A DNA stretch of 64,000 bases from contig NZ_CP117449.1 of the NCBI RefSeq assembly GCF_030687835.1, positions 6,143,001-6,207,000 on the forward strand, given 5' to 3'. This document shows positions 56,370 to 64,000 of this stretch, one piece after another. How positions within the stretch are numbered: the stretch's first letter is position 1; each line of letters begins with the position of its first letter. The stretch comes from Pseudomonas hefeiensis. Its GTDB lineage: Bacteria; Pseudomonadota; Gammaproteobacteria; Pseudomonadales; Pseudomonadaceae. Position numbers and translations under genes: made by a program. The notes beneath the pieces were generated by a model. It saw nothing but the letters and a program-made list of their open reading frames with translations, ran no database searches and was not told the DNA's origin.

Positions 56370-57960
56370 GAATGAACGCCGCTGCCGCTGCCATATAAGG
56401 TGGCGGAGTGATCGCCTCCTTGGATTTGGCGATGAGAAGTGCTGCTTCCGTTTTCTCTCTCGACATCCATTTCTCAAGGCTGGCCCGATCAGTGACTCCA
56501 AGAATCTTGCGCAGAGACTCTTCGCTGTTGCACGCCCGCAATTGTGGCTCCAATGTCCTGCCAGCTTCCTTTGCGCCAATGAAGAGCTCTCGCTTTCCTG
56601 TTTCTAGTAGTTCGTTGACGGTTTCCTTAAGGATTTCTGGGTCTTCCCCATCGTTGTCTCGAAGCACTGCAACTGGGCGATCGATGGCAGTACACAGTTC
56701 CAGGCAGCGCCTCAACGTCAGCCCATGCATGCTCATCACATCAATCCCCAGCTCCATCGGGTGCTTACCGTAGAGGTCGCTGAAGAATCGCTCAAACAGA
56801 ATCTCGTCCGAAGGGCCCTCCACTAGGACGAGCTTGTGAGCCAGCACCATCCGCAACGTGTCGAAGCCTGGGAGCTTTTGGAAATAGCCGACGGTGTCCG
56901 GATCAAGCGTTTCTATGTGAGATGCCTTGCCGCGATGCAGGAGGAGCAAGGAGCTCAGGCCGAGGCGATTCAGCACATAGGCACTGTGGGTCGAGATGAA
57001 CAGTTGACGCTCACCTGCAGCCTCCTCGATGCGCGACAGCAGCGTGGTCAAGCTCGTATGCGACAGATGATTCTCTGGCTCTTCAATCATCACGATGCTG
57101 GTCTGCTCGGACAAGCGCTGCATGGCCAGCGAAATCTTGATCGAAGCCTGCTGTCCCTGGCCAGCCAAGGCGAACGGCACATGATCCACGTGTGGTGTGA
57201 CCGACCCTTCCCAGGAGGATTGAGCACTTTGATCCATGGCCAAGGCCATCACCTGATTATCCAGTGGCGCTCGAATATTCTTGAGGCGATCATTCACGCC
57301 TCCCAGGGAGTTAGATGTCATGGACTCTTTGATCTCGCGGTAATGCTGGGAGATCTTGGCTTTCTCGACCGGCTCCAAATGGTCACTTAGGATTTGACGC
57401 AGGTGGTAGTCAACGCCTGAGGTCGAGCGGACGGTACGGGAATCGATAGTCGCAACGGCGAGCTGCCGGGGGCGCCTAGTCAGTACCTCATCCCCAAAGG
57501 TACGCCATTCAATCTTGTAGTACTCGACGGGGATCAGCGCGCTGGGGTTGATACGCCATTGGGTGAGTTCCTCGTCATACTCAGGGTTGGGAATGACCTT
57601 GAATGAGATGCCAGGGCAGGCATTTGTCTTCCTGTCGCTATTGATCGCGCCACAGAGAAATTGCAGCTCAGGTCGATTTTCAAGAAATAGCTCAATCAGG
57701 ATTTCTGGCAGTGCTGGGTTATCATCCCAATCGCAGTCCTCCAGGAATTGATTAACGAGCTCTTTGTTGAACCAATAGGGGTTTAACTCCTCCTGAGCGG
57801 AGCGGCCACCGATACGTCCGTTTAATGCCAGACCAATCGCCTCCATCAGGGTCGATTTTCCCGCGTCATTACCGCCCACAAGGATGTTGAGATCTTTGTT
57901 TGGCAGCAGCGTGAAGTCGCCGTAGATCCGATAACCCTGGATTTTGATCTTCGTGATCAT
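56362..57960 (-). CDS. gajA: Gabija GajA (OLD-family ATPase/Toprim nuclease)
   Basis: The 532-residue protein has Walker A VGGNDAGKST (residues 28-37), the ABC-type LAGQGQQASIKISLAM segment, Walker B MIEEPENHL, and then a Toprim domain: VEGPSDEILFERFF and VLRDNDGED. This is an OLD-family (class 2) nuclease. Together with the UvrD-like gene right behind it, it makes a Gabija anti-phage system. GajA cuts DNA when nucleotides fall, as during phage infection. Confidence 0.85.
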   Translation of the reverse strand: MITKIKIQGYRIYGDFTLLPNKDLNILVGGNDAGKSTLMEAIGLALNGRIGGRSAQEELNPYWFNKELVNQFLEDCDWDDNPALPEILIELFLENRPELQFLCGAINSDRKTNACPGISFKVIPNPEYDEELTQWRINPSALIPVEYYKIEWRTFGDEVLTRRPRQLAVATIDSRTVRSTSGVDYHLRQILSDHLEPVEKAKISQHYREIKESMTSNSLGGVNDRLKNIRAPLDNQVMALAMDQSAQSSWEGSVTPHVDHVPFALAGQGQQASIKISLAMQRLSEQTSIVMIEEPENHLSHTSLTTLLSRIEEAAGERQLFISTHSAYVLNRLGLSSLLLLHRGKASHIETLDPDTVGYFQKLPGFDTLRMVLAHKLVLVEGPSDEILFERFFSDLYGKHPMELGIDVMSMHGLTLRRCLELCTAIDRPVAVLRDNDGEDPEILKETVNELLETGKRELFIGAKEAGRTLEPQLRACNSEESLRKILGVTDRASLEKWMSREKTEAALLIAKSKEAITPPPYMAAAAAFIHG

Positions 57961-58061
57961 CTGCTGTCCTTAGGTGGTGGGTGGAGACATGGTAGTTGTG
58001 GTGTTTTGATTTCGGATCTCTAATGTTCCCATGCGCTTTGCAGGAGGTTTAAAAACCAGTG

Positions 58062-58814
58062 TCAAGAAACAGTTGCTTGAACAACCAAGTTTGCAGGACT
58101 GAAGAAGTACAACACTGCAAAAACAGCTAGAGCACCGCCAGCTCGTAGCCATTTTTGGAAGCGAACTTCCATAAAGCCTGGGATCACTGCGCCTATACCT
58201 GCGCCTGCCAAGGCTAGAATAGTCCTAAAGACGTTGTATTGGAAATCTGTCGGTGACGGGACAAATAGTGCGATTACCAGAATGGCAGTTAGGAAAATAG
58301 CGCCAAAAACAAACGCCAAAATTTTATCTACCATAATAAAGTTTTTTGCCTTCTGTTGAAAACCGTATACCGGGAGTTGGTTGTCTTTAAACTTATTATA
58401 AAGTGCTTCTTTTCTGTCGGGCGTAAGGTACAGGCAAACCATTCTTTGCATGTTAGCATAAGCTGTTGGTGTTGGCTCTATGCTGGAAAGATCATTCAGT
58501 CCAAGGTTTTTAAATTCAGTTCTAAGAAGCTCTAGGTGCTGTGGTATCGATTCGAGTATCGCAAAGCAATCTTCCGCAAAGCCCTGCGCCCAGTGTTTGC
58601 TTTCCCTTGCACCTAATAGTTCGCTATCGCCTACGAAAGTTTCAGCGCTGTTGAAGTAGGCTGTAGCTTTTCTCTGATAGGCTAGAAGAGCATCGCGTTT
58701 TTTAGTCTTGTTGGTTCTGTCTTCAGATAGAAAGCTATGTAGTGAAGTGATTAGATCGCTTCGAAACTCGCTGAGTTTTGCACGAATCCCAACTACCTCT
58801 AGCTCTTTGATCAT
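58062..58814 (-). CDS. Membrane protein with helical cytoplasmic domain (third gene of twin-87 operon)
   Basis: The 250-residue protein has a helical, charged N-terminal domain (to about residue 160) and three hydrophobic C-terminal segments: DKILAFVFGAIFLTAIL, VFRTILALAGAGIGAVIPGF, and LRAGGALAVFAVLYFFSP. This C-terminal layout is reminiscent of membrane domains used as effectors in bacterial conflict systems. Its ATG overlaps the preceding 87-residue gene by four bases. I do not have a firm family. Confidence 0.6.
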   Translation of the reverse strand: MIKELEVVGIRAKLSEFRSDLITSLHSFLSEDRTNKTKKRDALLAYQRKATAYFNSAETFVGDSELLGARESKHWAQGFAEDCFAILESIPQHLELLRTEFKNLGLNDLSSIEPTPTAYANMQRMVCLYLTPDRKEALYNKFKDNQLPVYGFQQKAKNFIMVDKILAFVFGAIFLTAILVIALFVPSPTDFQYNVFRTILALAGAGIGAVIPGFMEVRFQKWLRAGGALAVFAVLYFFSPANLVVQATVS

Positions 58815-59074
58815 CTTGAGGCTGCCTTGGCATCGGCAAGTGCCAAAGTTAGTAGTGTGTTGTAGTCCGAATTGTCGGCTCCACCAAGGGCTAAGAATTT
58901 GTGGGCAGGAAAATGCCGTTGAAAGATGATTAAAGCTTGTGTCTGTGTTTTAGGGGCCTTTTGAGAAAAATCTGCTGCCAGACGGGCCAGTTGATCTGGA
59001 GTCGGATTCCATTGCCACGGATGGAGAATTCTTTCGATCTTGGCTTTGAACGCCGCCAGGTTGTTGGCTTCCAT
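58811..59074 (-). CDS. Small 87-residue protein, paralogue of the next gene
   Basis: The 87-residue protein ends with GADNSDYNTLLTLALADAK, nearly the same as its neighbour GADNSDLNTLLALALADAR. The N-terminal part NPTPDQLARLAADFSQ also aligns with the neighbour. The start overlaps no gene; the stop overlaps the membrane-protein ATG by four bases. Function is unknown; a small adaptor of a three-gene system is the best guess. Confidence 0.65.
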   Translation of the reverse strand: MEANNLAAFKAKIERILHPWQWNPTPDQLARLAADFSQKAPKTQTQALIIFQRHFPAHKFLALGGADNSDYNTLLTLALADAKAASR

Positions 59075-59076
59075 GG

Positions 59077-59340
59077 CTAGCCCCTCCTCGCGTCGGCCAG
59101 TGCCAGCGCGAGCAACGTGTTAAGGTCTGAGTTATCCGCTCCCTTATATACCCATTCACCGAACCCAGGGCAGTAGCTCTTAACCACTTCAGCCCAATCC
59201 GTCTGATTGGCTGTCCGGCCTAGATCCCTGATCCGCTTGATTGCAGCTTTGATGCTGGCAAGCTGAGAGTCTGTAGGCTGGGTAGGTGGAAGGCCGAATC
59301 GCATACGCAGGGCGTGTGCTAGTTCTTGGTTTGCAGTCAT
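59077..59340 (-). CDS. Small 87-residue protein, first of the twin pair
   Basis: I start at the ATG at 59340 (MTANQELAHALRMRFGLPPT), which gives exactly 87 residues, like its twin. A longer frame adds 39 residues with no counterpart in the twin. The C-terminus KGADNSDLNTLLALALADAR is the shared motif. It is the first gene of the three-gene operon; two bases separate it from the twin. Confidence 0.65.
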   Translation of the reverse strand: MTANQELAHALRMRFGLPPTQPTDSQLASIKAAIKRIRDLGRTANQTDWAEVVKSYCPGFGEWVYKGADNSDLNTLLALALADARRG

Positions 59341-59722
59341 AAAGCGTCCTTGTTCGATGTCATTCCCTAGATGCAAAAAACGGCAGCGAGGGATAGGTAG
59401 TGGGCTTCTACAGCGAGCAAAAGCAGACCTTTGGGCTTTTCCCGCAGCTAGTGCCATTATGATGGCAAATAATTTCGAATCAATGGCTACTATGAGTCCA
59501 GCAATTTCGGCGCGAGCGTTCCATGCCTAGCGGTGCGCAGCATGACGGAGTAAGGTCGGCCAGGGATGAGCAGGTGAGGATAGTAAACACTGGCCCAAGC
59601 TTCTATCGGGCGCATCCCCAGCCTCTGGCAAGATGGTCATGATGCAGGTACGGGCTTGTGGCCGTCGACGACCGGATGCTTTTTCGCGTGAGAAGCTTCA
59701 ACTGTCTGTCTATAATCCGCGC
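59341..59722. other. Divergent intergenic region
   Basis: No gene is seen. It must hold promoters for the twin-87 operon (leftward) and the sce7726 gene (rightward), but no clear consensus stands out. Confidence 0.5.
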
Positions 59723-60268
59723 ATGTTGAATCCAACCGAAATCCGCCCAATACTCAAGCAGTGGGTCGCGAAAGCGATGCCCCATGAAGAGAGTGACGTC
59801 TTCATCGAGGAGTTGTGCTTCATCGATAAGGCCAGACGCGCCGATCTCGTTCATGCTAATGGGAAGCTAACCGCTTTCGAGATCAAGTCCCATGCTGACA
59901 CCTTGACACGCTGGGAGGGTCAGCAGCGGGCCTATATGGCGTGCTTTGACGAAGTCTGGCTATGCTGCCATTCAAAGCACTTGGTAAAGGCTCTTGAGTC
60001 ATGTCTGCCGCATGTTGGCGTACTCGTCGTCGATGACTATTCCGGCATGGCGATGATTCGAAAGGCGAAGCCCAACAAGCTCCAGGATAAATTCCACCTT
60101 ACGGGGTTTTTGTGGCGTAGTGAGTTGGATGCACTCGCGAACCAGCATGGGGTGCCAACGAAAAGTCGCGACCTCATAAAAGAAGTGCGCCGCCAGCTCA
60201 GCGACGCCCTTCCCATGAATGTGATCAGGTCACATGTATTGGTCAGCCTGAAACAACGTTACCGTTAG
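59723..60268 (+). CDS. sce7726 family protein (PD-(D/E)XK-like)
   Basis: The start ATG at 59723 gives 181 residues (MLNPTEIRPILKQWV). The family motif cluster is Glu29/Glu30, Asp41 (KARRADLV) and Glu53-x-Lys55 (AFEIKSH), the PD-(D/E)XK layout, followed by FDEVWLCCHSKH. sce7726 proteins are found beside sce7725/Beta proteins, and here a Beta protein gene is convergent, overlapping by four bases. Confidence 0.78.
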   Translation: MLNPTEIRPILKQWVAKAMPHEESDVFIEELCFIDKARRADLVHANGKLTAFEIKSHADTLTRWEGQQRAYMACFDEVWLCCHSKHLVKALESCLPHVGVLVVDDYSGMAMIRKAKPNKLQDKFHLTGFLWRSELDALANQHGVPTKSRDLIKEVRRQLSDALPMNVIRSHVLVSLKQRYR

Positions 60269-61329
60269 AGCAAGTCATCGGCATCGAGGTCATCGATGTC
60301 GTCAGTATCTACGATGGACTGGATCATGGCGCAGATATGCTGATTGATCCTGTATCCATTCCATGTTCCGTTGTTCCCGTAGCCGGTAGATGTGGCGACA
60401 ATTCTGCTGTACTCACGAGTAGCCCAGCAAAAATCATCACCGTGGTAACCCGGCAGCCCTCTGATTTCTTGGGCGATTTCAATGTACCGCACAAATTCCT
60501 TGTCCGAACCTTTGCGTCGTTGCCACCATTCTGTTGGTGTGTAATAGCAGGCGAAAGGAAGCACAGGCATGCCTCGTATGTATTCCATCGAGGCGGTTGG
60601 ATTAGTGGCGGCGTAATCCCCATAGACAATATCCGACGCTATGCCGCTGGTATCGACCCTTGCTTGCCACGCAACGTCGTAACAGGCGGAGGAACGTGAA
60701 GTGTTTGAGGCCGGCTTATCGATAGGGAAGGAGGTGCTCATCAGCACCAGATTCGGTATCTGATAGGTATTCAGTTGACGCAGCGATACATTGAAATCCG
60801 AACCTGAGGCAGTATTGGCCGGGGCTGTGGCGCCGAAATCCAAAATCACCGTCGCGGTGTCTGGGCTTTCAAGAGCATCAAGGATTGATAGTAATCTGTT
60901 CCACGAAGTCGCAGTCGGGTTTTCCGGACAGGTAACCCTGATAGCTATATGTGGGAAATCGCGTTGAAGAGCGAGTGCACTTTGGATGACTGCTCGTTGG
61001 GGGTCATCATCAACCCAGGAAACCACTGGTATAACGTTCTGGTTGATGCCTGCCACATCTGAGAAGAATCGACGTTTGTTCTCAAACGCACCATGAGGAT
61101 TATGCAGGTCATTCGTAGTAATGAAGGCCTCAGCAACGTCCTTCGCTACTCTTGAAACGTCCAGAAAAAAAGGATGCTCAGTCCAATTCGCCAGGAATGT
61201 TTGTAGGTGTCTGTCCTCGTCGCCTCGCATGTCCAACAGCGGAGCTACGACGTCCCGCCTGTGGTCTTCCAGATTTATCAGCGCCTTAACGTCATTCTGA
61301 CCAACTCGTAAACAAGCCACGTATTGCAT
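60265..61329 (-). CDS. Beta family protein (PF14350 type)
   Basis: The 354-residue protein starts MQYVACLRVGQNDVKALINL ... VAPLLDMRG, the signature of the phage T4 Beta-protein family (Y-x-P-x-L/... ALxxL ... PLxD/E). Members are associated with exclusion and defence loci, often beside sce7726. It overlaps the sce7726 gene end by four bases. Confidence 0.7.
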   Translation of the reverse strand: MQYVACLRVGQNDVKALINLEDHRRDVVAPLLDMRGDEDRHLQTFLANWTEHPFFLDVSRVAKDVAEAFITTNDLHNPHGAFENKRRFFSDVAGINQNVIPVVSWVDDDPQRAVIQSALALQRDFPHIAIRVTCPENPTATSWNRLLSILDALESPDTATVILDFGATAPANTASGSDFNVSLRQLNTYQIPNLVLMSTSFPIDKPASNTSRSSACYDVAWQARVDTSGIASDIVYGDYAATNPTASMEYIRGMPVLPFACYYTPTEWWQRRKGSDKEFVRYIEIAQEIRGLPGYHGDDFCWATREYSRIVATSTGYGNNGTWNGYRINQHICAMIQSIVDTDDIDDLDADDLL

Positions 61330-62231
61330 CTTGCACTCCTTGCATGCTGTGAAAAACGGCTTCGCCGTGACGCTGATTGCATAACGAGTAAAGGGCCCCG
61401 GCGATCAGCGAGCGTCGACATGCGGAACATATCGGTTTTGCTCACTGCCACTGGCCGACGTCATGCTTCCAGCGGGACGGCAGGTGGAGATTGGTAAGAT
61501 ATCACTTGGCCACTCAATAAAAGCTTTAATGCGCTGTTTTGGGATATGGGGTGCGCCTATGTCCGATAAGTCGGTGCGTTACTCGTAGTGGAGTTCACCA
61601 AACAGTCCGATCATGAGGTCACCATCCAGGATCTCAAAAGGGAGGGTGACGTACTGGTCAGGATGACGAGGCAGCGTTTGGGTGCTGATCGCGACCCTCA
61701 CGGTTACAGCCACCTTCTCGGGGCCCCCGCCTTTCCTGCCTGAAGGCTTCGGCGCCGGCGAACGCTACTTAAGCGACCACATGCAGTTGCTCGCGGTGGT
61801 GTTCCTGGGGCTCTCGCGTTTGGCTGCCTTGTCAAAGCGGCCTCAGAAGTAGCTGATCAAACGACTGAAGCGTGAGCATGGCCTCAAGGTGAAGCCTACG
61901 TGGAAGGCAGGCATCGCGGCTGGGAGATATCTGAATGGCGCGGCCTTGCTGATCCTCGCCTCCTACCACACACAAGCCCTGGAGGCTCTTGCCTGGCTGG
62001 TACAGATGACGCTGCCTGTTTGACCTCTGAGTCTATCGGGAAAAGCTTCCTGTCCGGTATATGGCAGGACGCTCGGACGGCTCAGCCAGATGAATCAGGC
62101 CTGACGGCCACAAGTGCCGTCAGCTGGCCTTGCTGCGAAACTCTCTGCGCCTCCTTCGAGCGGCACAGCTGGACGGATCTGGACGGCAAGTCGGTATCAC
62201 TCACCTTGTCGGTTGGCGCACTCGACATAAC
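61330..62231. other. Long region of gene remnants
   Basis: No complete gene is seen. On the minus strand, 61579-61767 encodes a credible C-terminus (QTLPRHPDQYVTLPFEILDG ... FGELHYE). Near 62140-62235 the plus strand encodes SFERHSWTDLDGKSVSLTLS, similar to the C-terminal part of GGDEF domains. Both look like debris from earlier insertions. Confidence 0.35.
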
Positions 62232-62654
62232 CTAGGTGAACACAATAGGAGCCGAGCCTTTGCCTGCATTGCCGTCTTCTTTGATTTTTGATGTCAGAAG
62301 TAGGATTCTGTCATTTGCTATCAAAAGCTTGGACAGCAGTAGGTCGCGTTCTTCTCGAAGGGAGTCCAGTTGGAGCATTGCATCCGCTAGCTGGGATTCA
62401 AAATGTGGATCCTTCTCCTCCGCAATCACCACCTTTGTGGACGTGCCCGTCGTTGTGGAGGCCTTCATTACAATCCAAGCCTGGATGTCTGCGACAAGCT
62501 TAGGATATCGAGACTTCCTCAAGGCAGAAGGGTCTCTACCGGCCTCCCTAGCAACGTTATTCTGAGAGACCGGGCTGCCGGGTGGAAGGATCAGGGTGTT
62601 TCCATACTTAAGCCTCTCGAAGGACGCACTGAAACCAAGCTCCGCCTTACCCAT
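62232..62654 (-). CDS. Small protein coupled to the integrase (third-gene type)
   Basis: The start ATG at 62654 (MGKAELGFSASFERLKYGN) has GGAG eight bases upstream and overlaps the integrase stop by eight bases. The 140-residue product has a conserved-looking N-terminal part (NNVAREAGRDPSALRKSRYP, HTH-like) and a coiled-coil tail. Such small proteins accompany multi-gene tyrosine recombinase modules. Confidence 0.65.
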   Translation of the reverse strand: MGKAELGFSASFERLKYGNTLILPPGSPVSQNNVAREAGRDPSALRKSRYPKLVADIQAWIVMKASTTTGTSTKVVIAEEKDPHFESQLADAMLQLDSLREERDLLLSKLLIANDRILLLTSKIKEDGNAGKGSAPIVFT

Positions 62655-64000
62655 TATCATCACTCCGGAGAGTTTTGAGGGCTGCATCTATAGCCTTAAT
62701 TTGGAACTCCATGGAAATATAATCCAAATCACCTGACTTGAAATCAACGAGGCGAGAAGTTAGTTCATCTTTAAGAGCGACTAATACAGCAACTTTACGT
62801 TTATCCCCCAGACCCTCTGCGCAGGTACCGCAATCGCCTACAAAAGTAATTCCACCTGATGAACAATAGCCTTTTTTCAAACATATACCGAAGAATGTTT
62901 CTCGGATCGAAAAAGACCTTGTGTCGGCAGTCTCGCCCAGGTCTTTGATGTCGGTCAAATCTACGAATTCGATGAGCTTCGCTTTATGCTCCTGACCATA
63001 GACAGAAACAAAATGATTTTCTTTAAGGCCCACAGCAGTTCTTGATAAACTTGCAACAATTTCAGCCATTAAGCCCTTACGCATTTCAGCGCTAAGATTG
63101 CTCTGAAAATTTGATATATAATAGCGAGTCATCGATGTATCCCGGTGTTTCGCTTGATACTGAGTTGATGACCTGCTTACCCCAGATTCAGTGGCGTCTA
63201 TCAGTAGCGTACGTCTCAGCTGATGAAGAGCAAAAGGCCAAATATTGCCAACGGCAAATTCTTGTATGTCCAATGACGGGGTATACTTTTTGGCCAACAG
63301 GAAGTCTTCTTCAGTAATAGTGAGCACTCTTGTATCAAAAAGGTTAGGGCATACCCCCTGCCAGCCATTGTAGGAAAAATCCTTACAGAGTTCGACGCTC
63401 TTATCTAATGCTTCACCCCTAGCACGGCCCCAAGGCTCATAAGCACGTAGGAGCAGAAGAGGGTTGAGCATATCGGCGCCTACGACATCGCCCCGATTAA
63501 AAATTTTTGCGCACCTCAATCTCATTGCTGAAACGGCACCCAGCGCCTTTACGACCTCACCACTATATTCATCAGTTACCCAAAGAGCATTGGGGTCATT
63601 GATTGTCTTTGATGTGCCGCCACAAAGAAAGTAAGCCTTACCTAGAACTTCATCATCATCTGAAATAAAGCAGTTTGCTCTCAACTTAGAAAGCTCGCCT
63701 CTTCGCATGCCGGAATAGTTAGCAAGATAGAGCAAGCCCACATAAGAAACAGCGGTCAAATACGATGAAAAAATTCTCGCCCCATCTTGAGAGATAATCG
63801 TATCAAGATCTCTCCCAAAAGGCACCATCCACTTTCTCAATAACGGAGACAATCTATAGAAAGTAGAATAATGGTGAAAGGTTAAATACCTATGGCCATC
63901 TTTACCCAATGGCTTGATATTATGCGTGTCGCTGGTGACGCGCCCCTTAACCCGCTTTCGCTTATAATCAGACCCTTCGTAAAGATCGATCAAACGGTTT
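62647..64000 (-). CDS. Tyrosine recombinase/integrase, C-terminal part (5' end beyond window)
   Basis: The frame is open to base 64000, so the N-terminus is missing. The visible 450 residues include catalytic residues typical of tyrosine recombinases: Arg in SGMRRGELSKL, the HQLRR box in FALHQLRRTL, a later His in YQAKHRDTSMTRYYIS, and Tyr in that block. A Cys-rich tail (CSSGGITFVGDCGTC) follows. It is probably the site-specific integrase of the island or one gene of a multi-integrase module. Confidence 0.8.
   Translation of the reverse strand, partial: NRLIDLYEGSDYKRKRVKGRVTSDTHNIKPLGKDGHRYLTFHHYSTFYRLSPLLRKWMVPFGRDLDTIISQDGARIFSSYLTAVSYVGLLYLANYSGMRRGELSKLRANCFISDDDEVLGKAYFLCGGTSKTINDPNALWVTDEYSGEVVKALGAVSAMRLRCAKIFNRGDVVGADMLNPLLLLRAYEPWGRARGEALDKSVELCKDFSYNGWQGVCPNLFDTRVLTITEEDFLLAKKYTPSLDIQEFAVGNIWPFALHQLRRTLLIDATESGVSRSSTQYQAKHRDTSMTRYYISNFQSNLSAEMRKGLMAEIVASLSRTAVGLKENHFVSVYGQEHKAKLIEFVDLTDIKDLGETADTRSFSIRETFFGICLKKGYCSSGGITFVGDCGTCAEGLGDKRKVAVLVALKDELTSRLVDFKSGDLDYISMEFQIKAIDAALKTLRSDDNG

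Larger units (their letters stand above)
35479..64000. mobile_element. Accessory/defence island inserted in comM (right end outside the window)
   Basis: Core synteny stops inside comM near 35479 and does not resume. The following 28.5 kb have uneven and mostly lower GC, a relic of an IS66 transposase, many restriction/abortive-infection type genes and a tyrosine recombinase at the right edge. I could not identify the far end, nor direct repeats, so the type of element (integrative element or Tn7-like insertion, both known to use comM-type sites) is open. Confidence 0.7.

Noticed and set aside
55281..56579. Longer gajB starting at 56579
   Set aside because: The added 70 residues lie inside gajA and show no helicase features; the ATG at 56369 fits the motif positions.

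Overview
The window is a fluorescent-type Pseudomonas chromosome segment (high-GC, REP elements in most intergenic gaps, and gene order matching the region P. aeruginosa numbers about PA5250 to PA5290). It has two parts: conserved core (about 1-35480) and an accessory island (about 35480 to the right edge).

Core, left to right: the end of a cytochrome c/FTR1 iron permease gene; a lipoprotein cluster (COG3014-like, YcfL-like, LpoB-like, LpoB/CsgG-like); a LysE exporter; mscS and the ABC-F gene yheS; a TIGR02444 gene; the alginate/haem block algP, fklB-like, algQ, dsbB, hemY, hemD-hemX (one open frame), hemC, algR; argH; a GST; cyaA; rnk; cyaY; the run lptM-lysA-dapF-DUF484-xerC-HAD phosphatase; sutA; yjbQ; glnK-amtB; ubiK; and a TylF-like methyltransferase. 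No algZ/fimS sensor gene lies between algR and argH.

The Mg-chelatase-like gene comM begins at 35275 and breaks off after about 69 codons. From there the DNA is accessory: lower and uneven GC, a relic of an IS66 transposase, and many defence-type genes. In order: a PD-(D/E)XK-like protein, an XRE regulator, a metallophosphoesterase, an orphan MbcA/ParS-type antitoxin, an HNH nuclease, an AbiJ-NTD4 protein, a gene carrying 11 heptanucleotide repeats, a BECR-like protein, a TauD-like dioxygenase, a four-gene operon, a GIY-YIG nuclease, a Gabija pair (gajA-gajB), a three-gene operon of twin 87-residue proteins plus a membrane protein, a convergent sce7726/Beta-protein pair, and a tyrosine recombinase with a coupled small gene at the right edge. 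The far junction and the rest of comM are not in view.

Two operons are the best candidates for undescribed systems. One (47596-54126) encodes a putative regulator, a fusion of an ImmA/IrrE metallopeptidase with a UvrD-like helicase and a Cas4/AddB-like nuclease tail, an Abi_C protein and a second HExxH metallopeptidase; direct repeats bracket its neighbourhood. The other (58062-59340) encodes the twin 87-residue paralogues and a C-terminally membrane-anchored protein.

Six genes, core and accessory, are each broken by an apparent single-base indel, several in homopolymers. Sequencing error should be excluded before any of them is treated as a true pseudogene.
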